From positions 1 to 64,000 of the forward strand of contig JAJVHV010000017.1 of NCBI GenBank assembly GCA_022072445.1: a stretch of 64,000 nucleotides of DNA. Reading direction: 5' to 3'. The position numbers were made by a program, and so were the translations under genes. This document shows, in pieces, positions 45,010-53,544 of the stretch (its first letter is position 1; every line of letters starts with the position of its first letter). Source of the stretch: Phycisphaerae bacterium. GTDB taxonomy: Bacteria; Planctomycetota; Phycisphaerae; UBA1845; Fen-1342. The notes beneath the pieces were generated by a model, which did no database searches, was not told where the DNA came from, and saw nothing but the letters and a program-made list of their open reading frames with translations.

Positions 45010-46332
45010 ATGCGGATTCTCATACTTCAATTCGTGCCGGACGTGCGTGGCCGCCCCCTGCCGCGCTTCGAGCCGCAGCTCGGGACGCTCGGCGCACTCC
45101 TGCGGCTGCGCGACCACGAGCTCGGGCTGATCGCCCTGACACGCTATGACCAGGCGGCGCTGAAGGCGGCGCTGGCGCGGTACCTGCCGCAGCTCATCTA
45201 TGCCGACGTCTCGGCCGTCTGCATTGACGCCGCCCGCCGGACGCTGCAATACGTCGCCGAGCACGAGTTCGTGCCGGTGGTCGCGGGAGGGCAGTTTCCG
45301 ACGGTCGATCCTTCGGCGGCGCTGAGTTTGCCAGCGGTGCAAGCGGTGGCGATCGGCGAGCCGGACGCCTCGCTGGTGACCTACCTGGAGCGGATGAAGG
45401 ACCCGGCGGTGGGGCAGGTCGTGTCGGGGGTCTGGCTGCGGGATGAGCAGGGCTTGGCGCGGCCCGACCTGCCAGCACTGGTGGAGGACCTTGATTCGCT
45501 GCCGTTTCCGGAGCGTGACCTGTTCAACTACGCGGACGTTGTTCGGCAGACCGGCCAGATTGAGATCGCGGTGGGACGCGGCTGCCCGCAATCGTGCGCC
45601 TACTGCATCAACGACTGGGTGGAGTCGCTCTACGAGGAGAAGGGTTCCTGGACGCGGCGGCGCTCGCCGGGGAACATCGTCGATGAGATCGATCTGCTGC
45701 GGAACCGCTACGTGGGGACGCGCAGCGTTCGATTCCTGGATCACGCCTTTGCGCTCGACCGGACTTGGATCGAGGCGTTTCTGCCGGCGTATCGGGCGGA
45801 GATTGACCTGCCGTTCCGGTGTCATCTGCGGGCCAATGCGCTCGACGCCGACCTGGCTCGACACCTGGCGCAGGCGGGGTGCCGCTGGGCGGACGTGGAG
45901 CTGGTGAGCGGGAGCGACTTCGTCCGCAACGAGATCTTCGACATGGAGCTCTCGGGCGAGCAGATCGACGCGAGCATGTCGGCGCTGCACGCCGCGGGGA
46001 TCAGCGCGCGCGTGGTCGTCTATCTGGGATCGCCGTACGAGAGCGAGGCCTCGCTGGACGAGACGGTGGCGCTTTTGGCGCGGCTGAAGCCGGCGAGCGT
46101 CGACGTGCGGACATATTTTCCCTGGCCGGGCACGCGGGCGGCGGAGACGGCGCGCGATCACGGCTGGATTCACCCGCGCGGCGAGGAGCAGTATCACCGC
46201 GGGCAGTGCGGCATCAACATGCCGGCGTGCCGACCGGACGTTGTGGCGGCGTACGTGCGGCGCTTGCAGCACGAGTTTCCCGCCGCGGTTGGGGAGCCGT
46301 GGTGGCGGCGGTGGACGCATTTCGGCCGGTAG
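45010..46332 (+). CDS. B12-binding-type radical SAM protein
   Basis: A 440-aa protein. Residues 1-150 have the B12-binding-like Rossmann layout (FVPDVRGRPLPRFEPQLGTLGALL; VVAGGQFPTVDP) without a visible DxHxxG cobalamin-ligand motif. The radical SAM cluster ligands are C192-P-Q-S-C196-A-Y-C199. SVRFLDHAFALDRTWIEAFL, RCHLRANALD and the TIM-barrel strand VVVYLGSPYESEASLDET fit MiaB/BchE-like radical SAM enzymes acting on unknown substrates. It is downstream of the membrane protein and the 65-aa ORF. Confidence 0.85.
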   Translation: MRILILQFVPDVRGRPLPRFEPQLGTLGALLRLRDHELGLIALTRYDQAALKAALARYLPQLIYADVSAVCIDAARRTLQYVAEHEFVPVVAGGQFPTVDPSAALSLPAVQAVAIGEPDASLVTYLERMKDPAVGQVVSGVWLRDEQGLARPDLPALVEDLDSLPFPERDLFNYADVVRQTGQIEIAVGRGCPQSCAYCINDWVESLYEEKGSWTRRRSPGNIVDEIDLLRNRYVGTRSVRFLDHAFALDRTWIEAFLPAYRAEIDLPFRCHLRANALDADLARHLAQAGCRWADVELVSGSDFVRNEIFDMELSGEQIDASMSALHAAGISARVVVYLGSPYESEASLDETVALLARLKPASVDVRTYFPWPGTRAAETARDHGWIHPRGEEQYHRGQCGINMPACRPDVVAAYVRRLQHEFPAAVGEPWWRRWTHFGR

Positions 46333-46480
46333 CGCTGGTCACGAGCGAATCGCGCGTGCGCAATCCGAACCCCCGATGCCAGTCGAGGCATCCGAACTCC
46401 GGACGCGAGGCGCGGGCCGTAGGGACGCCTCCGCACCCTGGCGACGATCCTGACCCGGTACGCCGGCCGCAGCCTCCGGG

Positions 46481-46498
46481 CCCTCACGCGCGTGAGGG
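46481..46498. terminator. 18-bp palindrome between convergent genes
   Basis: CCCTCACGCGCGTGAGGG is self-complementary and lies 40 nt after the end of the btaA gene (minus strand) in the gap to the radical SAM gene. It has no clear T-tract; termination is a guess. Confidence 0.35.
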
Positions 46499-46538
46499 TT
46501 CGGTTGGATCGACGCACATCGGCGCGCTGCGCCCTGCT

Positions 46539-47642
46539 CTACGCCTTCCCGTTCACGCTGAATACGTAGAAACTGCCGTACGTCGCCGAGCGATCCGTCG
46601 CAAACAGCTCGCGCGCCAGATCGGCGTGCGACGTCACGTGCTTGAGAATCGTCGTCGGCGGATCGAGCTTGTAACTGCCCGAGCGGTAGATGAACGTCGC
46701 CCCGGGCGCCGCCGCCCGCAGCACGCTGTGCAGCGTGGCCTCAAACGCCTCCGGCGTCATCCAGTCGAAAATGTCGAGCAGGTTGAACTTGTGGATACTC
46801 CCCGGCGGGAGCGAGTCGAGGTAGGGGCCGAGCCAGCCGTTGACGACCTGCACGCGGTCGAGGTTGTTCTTGAGCGTCTCGAAATTCTCCTCGAGCAGGT
46901 AGGGCGGCACGTAGTTCCCGCGGAAGCGGCCTGAGACGGTGATGCTCAGGAAGTAGTTGTTGTAGATCGGCACCTGCGTCAGGACGTACTCGATCCGCTC
47001 CTTGACGTAGTCGAACATGTCGTGACGGTCGTCGACCAGGTCGAACTGCCTCGGGTGCACCCCCGCCAGGTACATGAACGGCCGAAAACGGATCAGGGCC
47101 TTGCTGGCCGGCCCCCAGAAGCGCCCGGCCAGGTGCCGGTTGTACCAGGCCCGCTGCTCTTCGAGCGTGCGCGAGTCGAGGAATTCGTCGATCTGCTCCG
47201 GGCGCAGCATCGTGTGCAGATAGGCCCGCAGAATGCGGCAGAACAGGCCCATCCGCCCGAACTGGTAGACCCCGCGGGCCGCCATCCACAGCCGCTTGTC
47301 CCAGAAACTCCGCGCTTTGGCCGACAGGCACGGCCGCAGCCGGCTGCGATAGACACTCGTCACACGCGACGGCCTGCGGGCCGCGAAGATGTCGAAAAAC
47401 GTCTCGTGGTCCAGCGTCGCAATCCCCGCCAGCTTCAGCTCCAGCAGCGCCGTCTGCGCCGGGTTCGAGTCGATGCTGATCAGCTTGCGCGGGCTCTGGC
47501 ACAGAAAATTTAGCGGGTTGCAACCCGCCGACGTGATCGAAATCACCACGTCGTCGGGCGTGATGCGGAACGCCCGGCGATCCATCTCCGGGTCTTCCCA
47601 CGACATGTTGAACACAATGCCGCGGAAGACCAGGCTCTCCAT
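46539..47642 (-). CDS. btaA: BtaA-like (DUF3419) S-adenosylmethionine:diacylglycerol 3-amino-3-carboxypropyl transferase
   Basis: A 367-aa protein of the DUF3419/BtaA family. BtaA transfers the aminocarboxypropyl group of SAM to diacylglycerol, the first step of the betaine lipid DGTS. Family signatures: FNMSWEDPEMDRRAF at the N-terminus, ISITSAGCNPLNFLCQSP, LISIDSNPAQTALLELKLAGI (SAM fold) and near the C-terminus FNLLDIFDWM and TFIYRSGS. The ATG at 47642 starts at MESLVFRGIVFNMSW; the frame continues over the btaB end and is ignored. It lies 28 nt after a methyltransferase matching BtaB, so the pair can make the whole headgroup. Confidence 0.85.
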   Translation of the reverse strand: MESLVFRGIVFNMSWEDPEMDRRAFRITPDDVVISITSAGCNPLNFLCQSPRKLISIDSNPAQTALLELKLAGIATLDHETFFDIFAARRPSRVTSVYRSRLRPCLSAKARSFWDKRLWMAARGVYQFGRMGLFCRILRAYLHTMLRPEQIDEFLDSRTLEEQRAWYNRHLAGRFWGPASKALIRFRPFMYLAGVHPRQFDLVDDRHDMFDYVKERIEYVLTQVPIYNNYFLSITVSGRFRGNYVPPYLLEENFETLKNNLDRVQVVNGWLGPYLDSLPPGSIHKFNLLDIFDWMTPEAFEATLHSVLRAAAPGATFIYRSGSYKLDPPTTILKHVTSHADLARELFATDRSATYGSFYVFSVNGKA

Positions 47643-47670
47643 TAACCCGCGCCGGCCCGGACTCGGCAGG

Positions 47671-48321
47671 TCAATGACCGGGGCCAGCCCCGGCGTTCTC
47701 GCTGATGGCAGTAAAGTTGTAGCCGCCGAGCCAATGCTGAACGCGGACATTGCCGAAGACCTTTCTCATTTCCTCAACATAAGACTCGTGCGTCTGCACG
47801 TGGTTCAGCTTCAACCACCCACGCATCACCGGCTTCAGCGGCCCCCAGCCCGAGAACATGCCGAAATCGAGCACCGCGACGCGGCCGCCGGGCCGCAGAT
47901 GCTCCCGCGCGCGCCGCAGCGCCCCGGGCCAGTCCGGAATCATCGTCAGGCTGTACGCAAACAGAATCGCGTCGTACCGCTGGTCGCGGCTGAACGTCGA
48001 CGCGTCGTCCTGAACCAGCTCGACGCAGCGCCAGTCGTGCCGCGCCACCCGCCGCCGCGCCCGTTCCAGCATGTCGGCCGAAAAATCCAGTCCGGTCAGC
48101 CGGCCGCAGCTTGGGTCCAGATATTGCAGCACGTGCCGGAAGTTCAACCCGGTGCCGCAACCGATTTCGAGCACCGCGCTGTCCGGCCGCAGCCGCAGCA
48201 TCGCCACCGCGCGGGCCCGGCCGTGCAGAATCATCCAGCGCGTGAAGTCGTAGACGTACGCGTGAAATCGGTAGAACCGTTGAACCGCGGTCTGCGTCAA
48301 CGCGCGACACTCCTCCGGCAC
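47671..48321 (-). CDS. btaB: BtaB-like SAM-dependent N-methyltransferase
   Basis: A 216-aa class I methyltransferase. The SAM motif VLEIGCGTGLN is at residues 50-60, motif II GLDFSADMLERARRR, and YDAILFAYSLTMIPDW then HLRPGGRVAVLDFGMF follow. It resembles phosphatidylethanolamine N-methyltransferases, the group that includes BtaB, which trimethylates diacylglyceryl-homoserine. The start codon is GTG at 48321. It precedes btaA on the same strand. Confidence 0.82.
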   Translation of the reverse strand: MPEECRALTQTAVQRFYRFHAYVYDFTRWMILHGRARAVAMLRLRPDSAVLEIGCGTGLNFRHVLQYLDPSCGRLTGLDFSADMLERARRRVARHDWRCVELVQDDASTFSRDQRYDAILFAYSLTMIPDWPGALRRAREHLRPGGRVAVLDFGMFSGWGPLKPVMRGWLKLNHVQTHESYVEEMRKVFGNVRVQHWLGGYNFTAISENAGAGPGH

Positions 48322-48377
48322 CCGTCTCGCTCACGCCCGGTGGAGCCCAGCACCCCAACCGCGCCTGGCAGAAGAAG

Positions 48378-48827
48378 TTAATCGCTGCCCGCGACCGGAG
48401 CAACGCCGTCCGTCGAGTCCGCGGGCGGTGATCGCGTCGCCCGCGCCGCCCGCGGCGGCAGATATCGGGCCAGCAGCTCGCGCGTCGCGGCCTCGCTCAG
48501 CGCCGCCTTGCCAAAGCCCGGCTCCGCGCCTGCCGCCTTCGCCGCGGCCTGCGCGTCTGCATGATTGCTGACCAGCATGATCGGAACGTCGCGCAGCGCC
48601 GGGCTGGACTTCATCCGCCGGATCAGCTCCGACCCGTCGCTGTCGTCCGCGAAAATCCGTCGATTTACGAGCACGAGGCGATAAGCGCGCTTCGCCAGCG
48701 CGACGAGCGCTTCGTCGACGAACATGACGCGATCCACCTCGACGTCAAAGCTGGTCGTGAGCATGGCGCGCATCGCGCCATGGTCCGGATCGCAATTCCC
48801 CACGTCCAGCACACACGTTCTGTCCAT
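48378..48827 (-). CDS. degenerate response-regulator receiver protein
   Basis: A 149-aa single-domain protein with receiver-like order: DVGNCDPDH (acidic pair), YRLVLVNRRIFADDSDGSEL, VPIMLVSNHAD and PGFGKAAL (Lys). The phosphoacceptor Asp is replaced by Asn55 in LVLVNRR, while the Ser in LVSNH and the Lys are kept. So it is probably a pseudo-receiver that does not take phosphate at this site. A Pro/Ala-rich tail follows. The ATG at 48827 is chosen; the frame opens further upstream near a tRNA gene. Confidence 0.65.
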   Translation of the reverse strand: MDRTCVLDVGNCDPDHGAMRAMLTTSFDVEVDRVMFVDEALVALAKRAYRLVLVNRRIFADDSDGSELIRRMKSSPALRDVPIMLVSNHADAQAAAKAAGAEPGFGKAALSEAATRELLARYLPPRAARATRSPPADSTDGVAPVAGSD

Positions 48828-48889
48828 GCTCTGTCCATTCCGCGGGCGACGGCCCGCGCGCGCTGGCGCGCGCTGCGACAACCCATCAA

Positions 48890-48973
48890 TGCCGAAGGTG
48901 GGACTCGAACCCACACTCCCTTGCGGGAACGGGTTTTTGAAACCCGCGCGTCTGCCAATTCCGCCACTCCGGC
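48890..48973 (-). tRNA. tRNA-Leu (CAA)
   Basis: An 84-nt class II tRNA with acceptor GCCGGAG/CTTCGGC, anticodon stem CGGGT/ACCCG around loop TTCAAAA (CAA), a long variable arm TTCCCGCAAGGGAGT and T-arm GTGGG-TTCGAGT-CCCAC. CCA is not encoded. Confidence 0.93.
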
Positions 48974-49275
48974 GATTGCCGTTTTCGGTCCTGGCGAATT
49001 GTGCGACGGGGCGTGTGTGGCGTCAAATCGCCGCCCGTCGGCCGCGTGGACTGTCAAACTGACAGTCGCGGCCATTTCGACGGAGGCGGAAGCGACGAAT
49101 CCGGTTTCATGTAACTAGCTCATCCATAACCAGTTACATCCTACACCCATTCGCCCGCCCACGCCGTGCAATTGGTACGCCGCTTGCTATGCCGCGCCCG
49201 TCGTGGGGGAATTTGTTTGACGTGTGGTCCAAACGTGGTGTAATGGGAATTCAATACTAGCTGAAGGGTGGTCCG
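48974..49275. promoter_or_regulatory. groES upstream region: inverted repeat and sigma-70-type promoter
   Basis: An inverted repeat ATGTAACT/AGTTACAT with a 15-nt spacer lies at 49109-49139. Further down, TTGACG (49217-49222) and TAATGG (49241-49246) are 18 nt apart and 30 nt before the groES ATG. No CIRCE element (TTAGCACTC dyad) is present. No gene is supported in the gap. Confidence 0.6.
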
Positions 49276-49572
49276 ATGAAGTCTGTGCCGATTCGTCCGC
49301 TGGGCGAAAAAGTCATCGTCAAGAGAATGGAAGCCGAGGAGCGCACGGCGGGTGGCATCGTGCTGCCCGACACCGCCAAGGAAAAGCCCAAGCGCGGCAA
49401 GGTGCTCAGCGTCGGCGACGGAAAACTCCTCGACACAGGCAAGCGAAAGCCGCTTCAGGTCAAGGCCGGCGATCAGGTGCTCTTCACCAGCTACGCCGGC
49501 ACTGAAGTGAAAGTCGACGGCGAAGAAATGCTCATCATGGATGAGAGCGACATTCTCGCCGTCGTGGAATGA
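49276..49572 (+). CDS. groES: co-chaperonin GroES
   Basis: A 98-aa GroES with [35 protein letters not shown] (including the mobile loop GGIVLP) and [42 protein letters not shown] precedes the ATG. groEL does not follow; instead an 83-aa ORF overlaps the stop (ATGA). So this is an orphan or second groES. Confidence 0.95.
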   Translation: MKSVPIRPLGEKVIVKRMEAEERTAGGIVLPDTAKEKPKRGKVLSVGDGKLLDTGKRKPLQVKAGDQVLFTSYAGTEVKVDGEEMLIMDESDILAVVE

Positions 49573-49820
49573 CAATCATGCTCGCCAGCACGACTACGCT
49601 GCGAACGTCCGTCGAGGATGCCATCAAGCTGGTCAATCTGCACTCCGGCCAGGCCAACGTGCGTCTCTGGTTCAACACGCAGCCGCCCTACGACTTCATC
49701 GCCAACTCCGGCACGCTTCAGGGCGATAACTTCGTGTTCACGGCCGGCTTCGAGACCATCGAGGGTCGCATCCACGATCTGCGCGAAATTCGCGCCGAGC
49801 TGATCAACCGCGGTTCGTAG
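49569..49820 (+). CDS. hypothetical protein coupled to groES (83 aa)
   Basis: An 83-aa protein, mixed alpha/beta ([35 protein letters not shown], then [22 protein letters not shown]). No family is recognised. The ATG overlaps the groES stop by 4 nt and an intrinsic terminator follows, so it is made with GroES. ATG 49578 is an alternative. Confidence 0.75.
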   Translation: MTIMLASTTTLRTSVEDAIKLVNLHSGQANVRLWFNTQPPYDFIANSGTLQGDNFVFTAGFETIEGRIHDLREIRAELINRGS

Positions 49821-49845
49821 CAGCGGAATGACTGGAAAAGAATGA

Positions 49846-49886
49846 CGGCCAGTTCGCGGCGAAGACGTCGCGAACCGGCCGTTTTT
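49846..49886 (+). terminator. intrinsic terminator of the groES operon
   Basis: Arms CGGCCAGTTCGCG and CGCGAACCGGCCG pair with one mismatch and an 11-nt loop; TTTTT follows. Confidence 0.85.
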
Positions 49887-50161
49887 GCATGCGCTGTGGA
49901 CTCGGGAGGGCTTCCGAGCGCACGCCCGGGAATGTTGCCCGGGGCTGCTCCGCTGGTAAGAGGCTCAATCAAACCTGCAGACGGACCCCGGGCCTTGAAC
50001 TACTATGTCCGGCCGGCCGAATCGGATTGCGGGAATCCCGTTTTTTTCAAACATCGCCGCGCCTTGCGCCAGCGGGCGCACCGCCATCCCGTTCGCCGGA
50101 CAATGAGCGGCTATACTCCTCGTTCGACGCGTGGTTGCGCCGACCGGGAGCGGCTCGCTGG
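49887..50161. other. intergenic region before mutL
   Basis: No gene is supported; the open frame is an upstream extension of mutL. A possible -10 box TATACT lies at 50112-50117 without a convincing -35. A T7 run at 50041-50047 is not preceded by a workable stem. Confidence 0.45.
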
Positions 50162-52255
50162 ATGGGTCAGATTCGCGTTCTGCCACAGGCCTTGGTGAAC
50201 CGCATCGCCGCGGGCGAATGCGTCGAACGGCCCGCGAGCGTCGTCAAGGAACTCGTCGAAAACGCCCTCGACGCCGGCGCCGGGCGGATCGACATCGTGG
50301 TCGAGGGTGGCGGCCGCGACCTGATCCGCGTCAGCGACGACGGCCGCGGCATGGACGCCGACGATCTGCGGCTCTGCGTTCAGCCCCACGCCACCAGCAA
50401 AATCGCCGACGACGACGATCTGTTTCGCATCCACACGCTCGGCTTTCGCGGCGAGGCTCTGCCGAGCATCGGTTCGGTGGCCCGGCTGCGCATCACGACC
50501 CGCCGCCAGGCTGACCGGTCGAACCGGCCCGCGCCCGCCGAGCCCGGCTCTCCTGAGTTCCAATCAGCCGACGAAGACGGTGCGGCGCAGTGCGTTTCCG
50601 CCGCCGACGCGCACACGCTGACCGTCGAGGGTGGCTCTGTCGGGGCGCTCCAACCGGCCGGCGCGCCGCCCGGCACGGTCGTCGAAGTGCGCGATCTGTT
50701 CTTCAACGTCCCAGCCCGGCGGCGTTTTCTGCGGACGCCGCAGACCGAAATGTCCAACATCACCGAGCAGCTCGCGCGGATCGCGCTGCCGCATCCCGAG
50801 ATCAGTTTCTCGCTGGTGCACGGCGGGCGGGTGGTGTATCGGCTGCCGGCCGCCGCGGAGCAGCGCAAGCGGCTGAGCGACTTTTACGGTCCGGAGCTGG
50901 CGAGCGTGCTGATGCCGGTGGCGCGCGCGGTCGAGGGTCTGCGCATTGACGGGCTGGTCGCGCCACCCGCGGAGTGCCGCGGGTCGTCGAAGTGGGAATA
51001 CCTGTTCGTCAACGGCCGCTACGTGCGCGACAAGTTCGTCTCGCACGCGGTCAAGGAAGCCTACCGCAGCCTGATTCAGCCGGGGCAATATCCGGTCAGC
51101 TTCCTGTTCGTCACGATCGACCCCGGCGCCGTCGACGTGAACGTGCACCCGATGAAGATGGAGGTGCGCTGGCGCGACTCGAACTTCATCCACGGACAAG
51201 TGTTGGCCGCCATCCGCGAACTGTTTCTGCGGACCAACCTCGACCGGCGGCTGCGAACGCCCGAGAGCGACGACTATCGCGAGCGCGTCCGCTCGGCGAT
51301 GGTGGACTATTTCACGCAGGCGCGGCCCGCGGCCGGCAGCGCGGCGGCGGTGCCCCCGGCGTCCGGCACGCTGCACCGCAGCGCTGGACCGCCGCTCGAT
51401 CTCACCGGCGAACTCGCGACGCACCCGGGCGACGCGAGCCGCGTCGCGCATCGGCCGCAGCAAAGCGAACCGCCGGCCGTCAGTCCGCCTGCGGCGCATC
51501 TGATGCGGTTGCCGGCCGAATCTGCGCCGTTCGCGCCGCCGCCCTCACACGCGGAGCGCTTCGCGGGCGGCGCGCCCGATGAAGCACCGCCTGCGGCGAA
51601 CGAGCCTTACCCGACTGCGAGGTCCGACGCGGCACGCCGCGCGGCGGCCGAGCTAGTCGGCACTGCCGCGCCCGGCCCGGCTTCGCGGCAGACCGCCATC
51701 CAGATTCACAGAAGCTATCTGGTCGTCGAGACGGCCGACGGCCTGATGATCATCGACCAGCACGCGCTGCACGAGCGCGTGCTGTACGAGCAGCTTCGGC
51801 AGCGCATCGCGCAACGGCCGCTCGAATCGCAGCGGCTGCTCATCCCCGACGTCGTCCGCGTCGCTCCCGACCGCATCGCGGCCCTTGAGCCGCACGCCGC
51901 GACGCTGGCGCGGCTGGGCATCGAGGTCCAGCCGGCCGGGCCCAACACGGTCATGCTCAGCGCCTTTCCGACGTTTCTGGAGCGGCTCGATCGGGTGGGA
52001 TTCGTCCGCGGGCTGCTCGACGCCCTCGCCGAACACGGCGCCCGGCCCGAGACCGACTCGCTCGTTCACCATCTGCTCGACATGATGGCCTGCAAGGCGG
52101 CGGTCAAGGCGGGCGACGAGCTGACTTCCGCTGAGATCGCGGCGCTGCTCTCCAGCCGCGAGCTGGCCGAGCGCTCCAGCAACTGCCCGCACGGCCGGCC
52201 GACGACGCTGCATCTGACGCTCCGCGATCTGGAGCGGCAATTCAAGCGGCATTGA
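50162..52255 (+). CDS. mutL: DNA mismatch repair endonuclease MutL
   Basis: A 697-aa GHKL ATPase/endonuclease of mismatch repair. N-terminal ATP motifs: ELVENALDAGA (E30, N34), DDGRGM and THT-like HTLGFRGEALPSI. The N-terminal domain has a longer loop (about residues 120-160) than usual. A Pro/Ala-rich linker (about 390-515) connects to the C-terminal dimerisation domain, with the nuclease motifs DQHALHERVLYE (from D532), ACKAAVKAGDE and CPHGRPT. So this is the nicking type of MutL used where no MutH exists. mutS is not adjacent. Confidence 0.95.
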   Translation: MGQIRVLPQALVNRIAAGECVERPASVVKELVENALDAGAGRIDIVVEGGGRDLIRVSDDGRGMDADDLRLCVQPHATSKIADDDDLFRIHTLGFRGEALPSIGSVARLRITTRRQADRSNRPAPAEPGSPEFQSADEDGAAQCVSAADAHTLTVEGGSVGALQPAGAPPGTVVEVRDLFFNVPARRRFLRTPQTEMSNITEQLARIALPHPEISFSLVHGGRVVYRLPAAAEQRKRLSDFYGPELASVLMPVARAVEGLRIDGLVAPPAECRGSSKWEYLFVNGRYVRDKFVSHAVKEAYRSLIQPGQYPVSFLFVTIDPGAVDVNVHPMKMEVRWRDSNFIHGQVLAAIRELFLRTNLDRRLRTPESDDYRERVRSAMVDYFTQARPAAGSAAAVPPASGTLHRSAGPPLDLTGELATHPGDASRVAHRPQQSEPPAVSPPAAHLMRLPAESAPFAPPPSHAERFAGGAPDEAPPAANEPYPTARSDAARRAAAELVGTAAPGPASRQTAIQIHRSYLVVETADGLMIIDQHALHERVLYEQLRQRIAQRPLESQRLLIPDVVRVAPDRIAALEPHAATLARLGIEVQPAGPNTVMLSAFPTFLERLDRVGFVRGLLDALAEHGARPETDSLVHHLLDMMACKAAVKAGDELTSAEIAALLSSRELAERSSNCPHGRPTTLHLTLRDLERQFKRH

Positions 52256-52411
52256 AGTCCCGGACAGGTCTGGCGCCCACGGCACAGCGTCTGGGGGACC
52301 GGCCTCTGGTAGACCTGCCTCTGCGGGACCGGCCTCTGGCGGGTTTAGCTAGCTAGACTGGACGAAGTCCGGCCCGGGCACGTTGCCGCCGTTGGCGACC
52401 TGCCGATACCG
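52256..52411. repeat. short direct repeats and CTAG cluster
   Basis: GGACCGGCCTCTGG occurs at 52297 and 52337, with a diverged unit (GACCTGCCTCTG) between. They are followed by TTTAGCTAGCTAGACTGG, which holds two overlapping CTAG sites. Confidence 0.65.
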
Positions 52412-53041
52412 CTAGCCAAGCGCCTCCACCATCGACCGCGCCTGTCGCGCCACCGCGGCACGCGGGTTGTCCTGCTGCCGCCGAATGAACCCCGCCGCGT
52501 CGGCCCGCCGACACACGTCCGTTCCCAACGCTTCGAGCGCCTTGAGCGCCGCGCCGATCGCCACGTTGCGGCACTCGGCGGTCTTGAAGCTTGCCCGCTG
52601 CACGTCGAGCAGCGCCGGCACGATCTGCTCGACCAGGTCTGCCCGGCACGAGGCGATGCGGCCGGCACCCTCGATCGCGTTCGCCGCACTCACCAGATTC
52701 CCGGACGTGATGAGCGAAAGGTACGCGTCGAGGACCGCGTCGATCCTGCCGTCAGCATCGGCGTGCGCCAGCGATGCGATGATCTGCGTCGCGTTCCAGC
52801 AGACCACCTTGCTCGGGCTGCCCAGCAGCGCCGCAATGGCGTCAAAATGCGGGTAGACGCGCGGCGGGTCCCTGCGGGCGGTCGCGACCAGCGCCTTGCC
52901 CGCCGCGAAGCGCGCCGTGCCGCTCGGCGACGCCATCACCCGCACCGCTCCGGGCACCTGCGCACGCGGAATCAGACGCGGTTCGGCTCGTTCGCGCTTC
53001 TGCCGGCGAACCTTCGGCTGGCGGGTGCTTGCGAGGGCCAT
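52412..53041 (-). CDS. HEAT-repeat-like protein
   Basis: A 209-aa all-helical protein, basic at the N-terminus (RQPKVRRQKRERAEPR), then helix pairs of HEAT type: GTARFAAGKALVATARRDP, KVVCWNATQIIASLAHADADG, NLVSAANAIEGAGRIASC, FKTAECRNVAIGAALKALEAL. Similar small HEAT proteins (DUF-type DNA-alkylation or scaffold proteins) have unclear roles. AGGAGGAG precedes the ATG. It is monocistronic as far as can be seen. Confidence 0.72.
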   Translation of the reverse strand: MALASTRQPKVRRQKRERAEPRLIPRAQVPGAVRVMASPSGTARFAAGKALVATARRDPPRVYPHFDAIAALLGSPSKVVCWNATQIIASLAHADADGRIDAVLDAYLSLITSGNLVSAANAIEGAGRIASCRADLVEQIVPALLDVQRASFKTAECRNVAIGAALKALEALGTDVCRRADAAGFIRRQQDNPRAAVARQARSMVEALG

Positions 53042-53133
53042 GGAATCTCCTCCTCGCTCGACGTGAGGCGCGACACCCCGTCTGCCTCACGCGACACCCT
53101 CATTCTACCACCCCGCGTCCGGCGGCGGCAGCA

Positions 53134-53544
53134 TCACTTCCGGGTCGTCGTGCCGCGGCGCGACGAACCGGCAGCCGCGGCCGCGTTCTCGGCGATGCGG
53201 GCCTTCACCAGTTTCCGTACCAGGGCTGCCGGCAGCGGGCGATCGGGCTGAAAGCGGATCGTGCCCTTGCTGGTGTCGTAGCCCTCCAGCGCCTCGCGAT
53301 GCGCCGCGATGGTCTTGTCGCTCATGAGATAAAACGCGCAGTGCTTGGCAGTCGCGCCCAGCGCCACGAGCATCCGGCCCTGATGCCGAAACGCCGCAAG
53401 CTGGTAGCTGATGCACTCCTCGGCACCCGGCGCCGCGGCGCGGATCGTGCGGCGGAGCTTCTGCAGCGCGGCGCGCTGCTCCGTGCCCAATGCGGCGAGG
53501 TACTCGTCAAATGACGTCGCTGCGGTCCTGGACTCACCTGGCAT
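53134..53544 (-). CDS. DUF1801 (YdhG-like) protein
   Basis: A 136-aa protein with the DUF1801 pattern: FDEYLAALGTEQRAALQKLRRTIRAAAPGAEECISYQLAAF, MLVALGATAKHCAFYLMS, and GTIRFQPDRPLPAALVRKLVKARIAEN. These cytoplasmic proteins are often linked to ArsR/AHSA1 genes and may bind iron or small molecules, but function is open. It overlaps the DUF998 gene by 11 nt and is the last gene of the arsR operon. Confidence 0.85.
   Translation of the reverse strand: MPGESRTAATSFDEYLAALGTEQRAALQKLRRTIRAAAPGAEECISYQLAAFRHQGRMLVALGATAKHCAFYLMSDKTIAAHREALEGYDTSKGTIRFQPDRPLPAALVRKLVKARIAENAAAAAGSSRRGTTTRK

Noticed and set aside
47643-47750. Longer N-terminus for btaA
   Set aside because: It would overlap the end of btaB by about 80 nt and precedes the family's usual start.
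49141-49275. CIRCE operator for HrcA before groES
   Set aside because: No TTAGCACTC-N9-GAGTGCTAA dyad or close variant is present.
50020-50047. Intrinsic terminator ending in a T7 run
   Set aside because: The only stem before the T-run, CGGGA/TCCCG, leaves one base for the loop, which is not feasible; no gene on the plus strand needs it after the terminator at 49846-49886.
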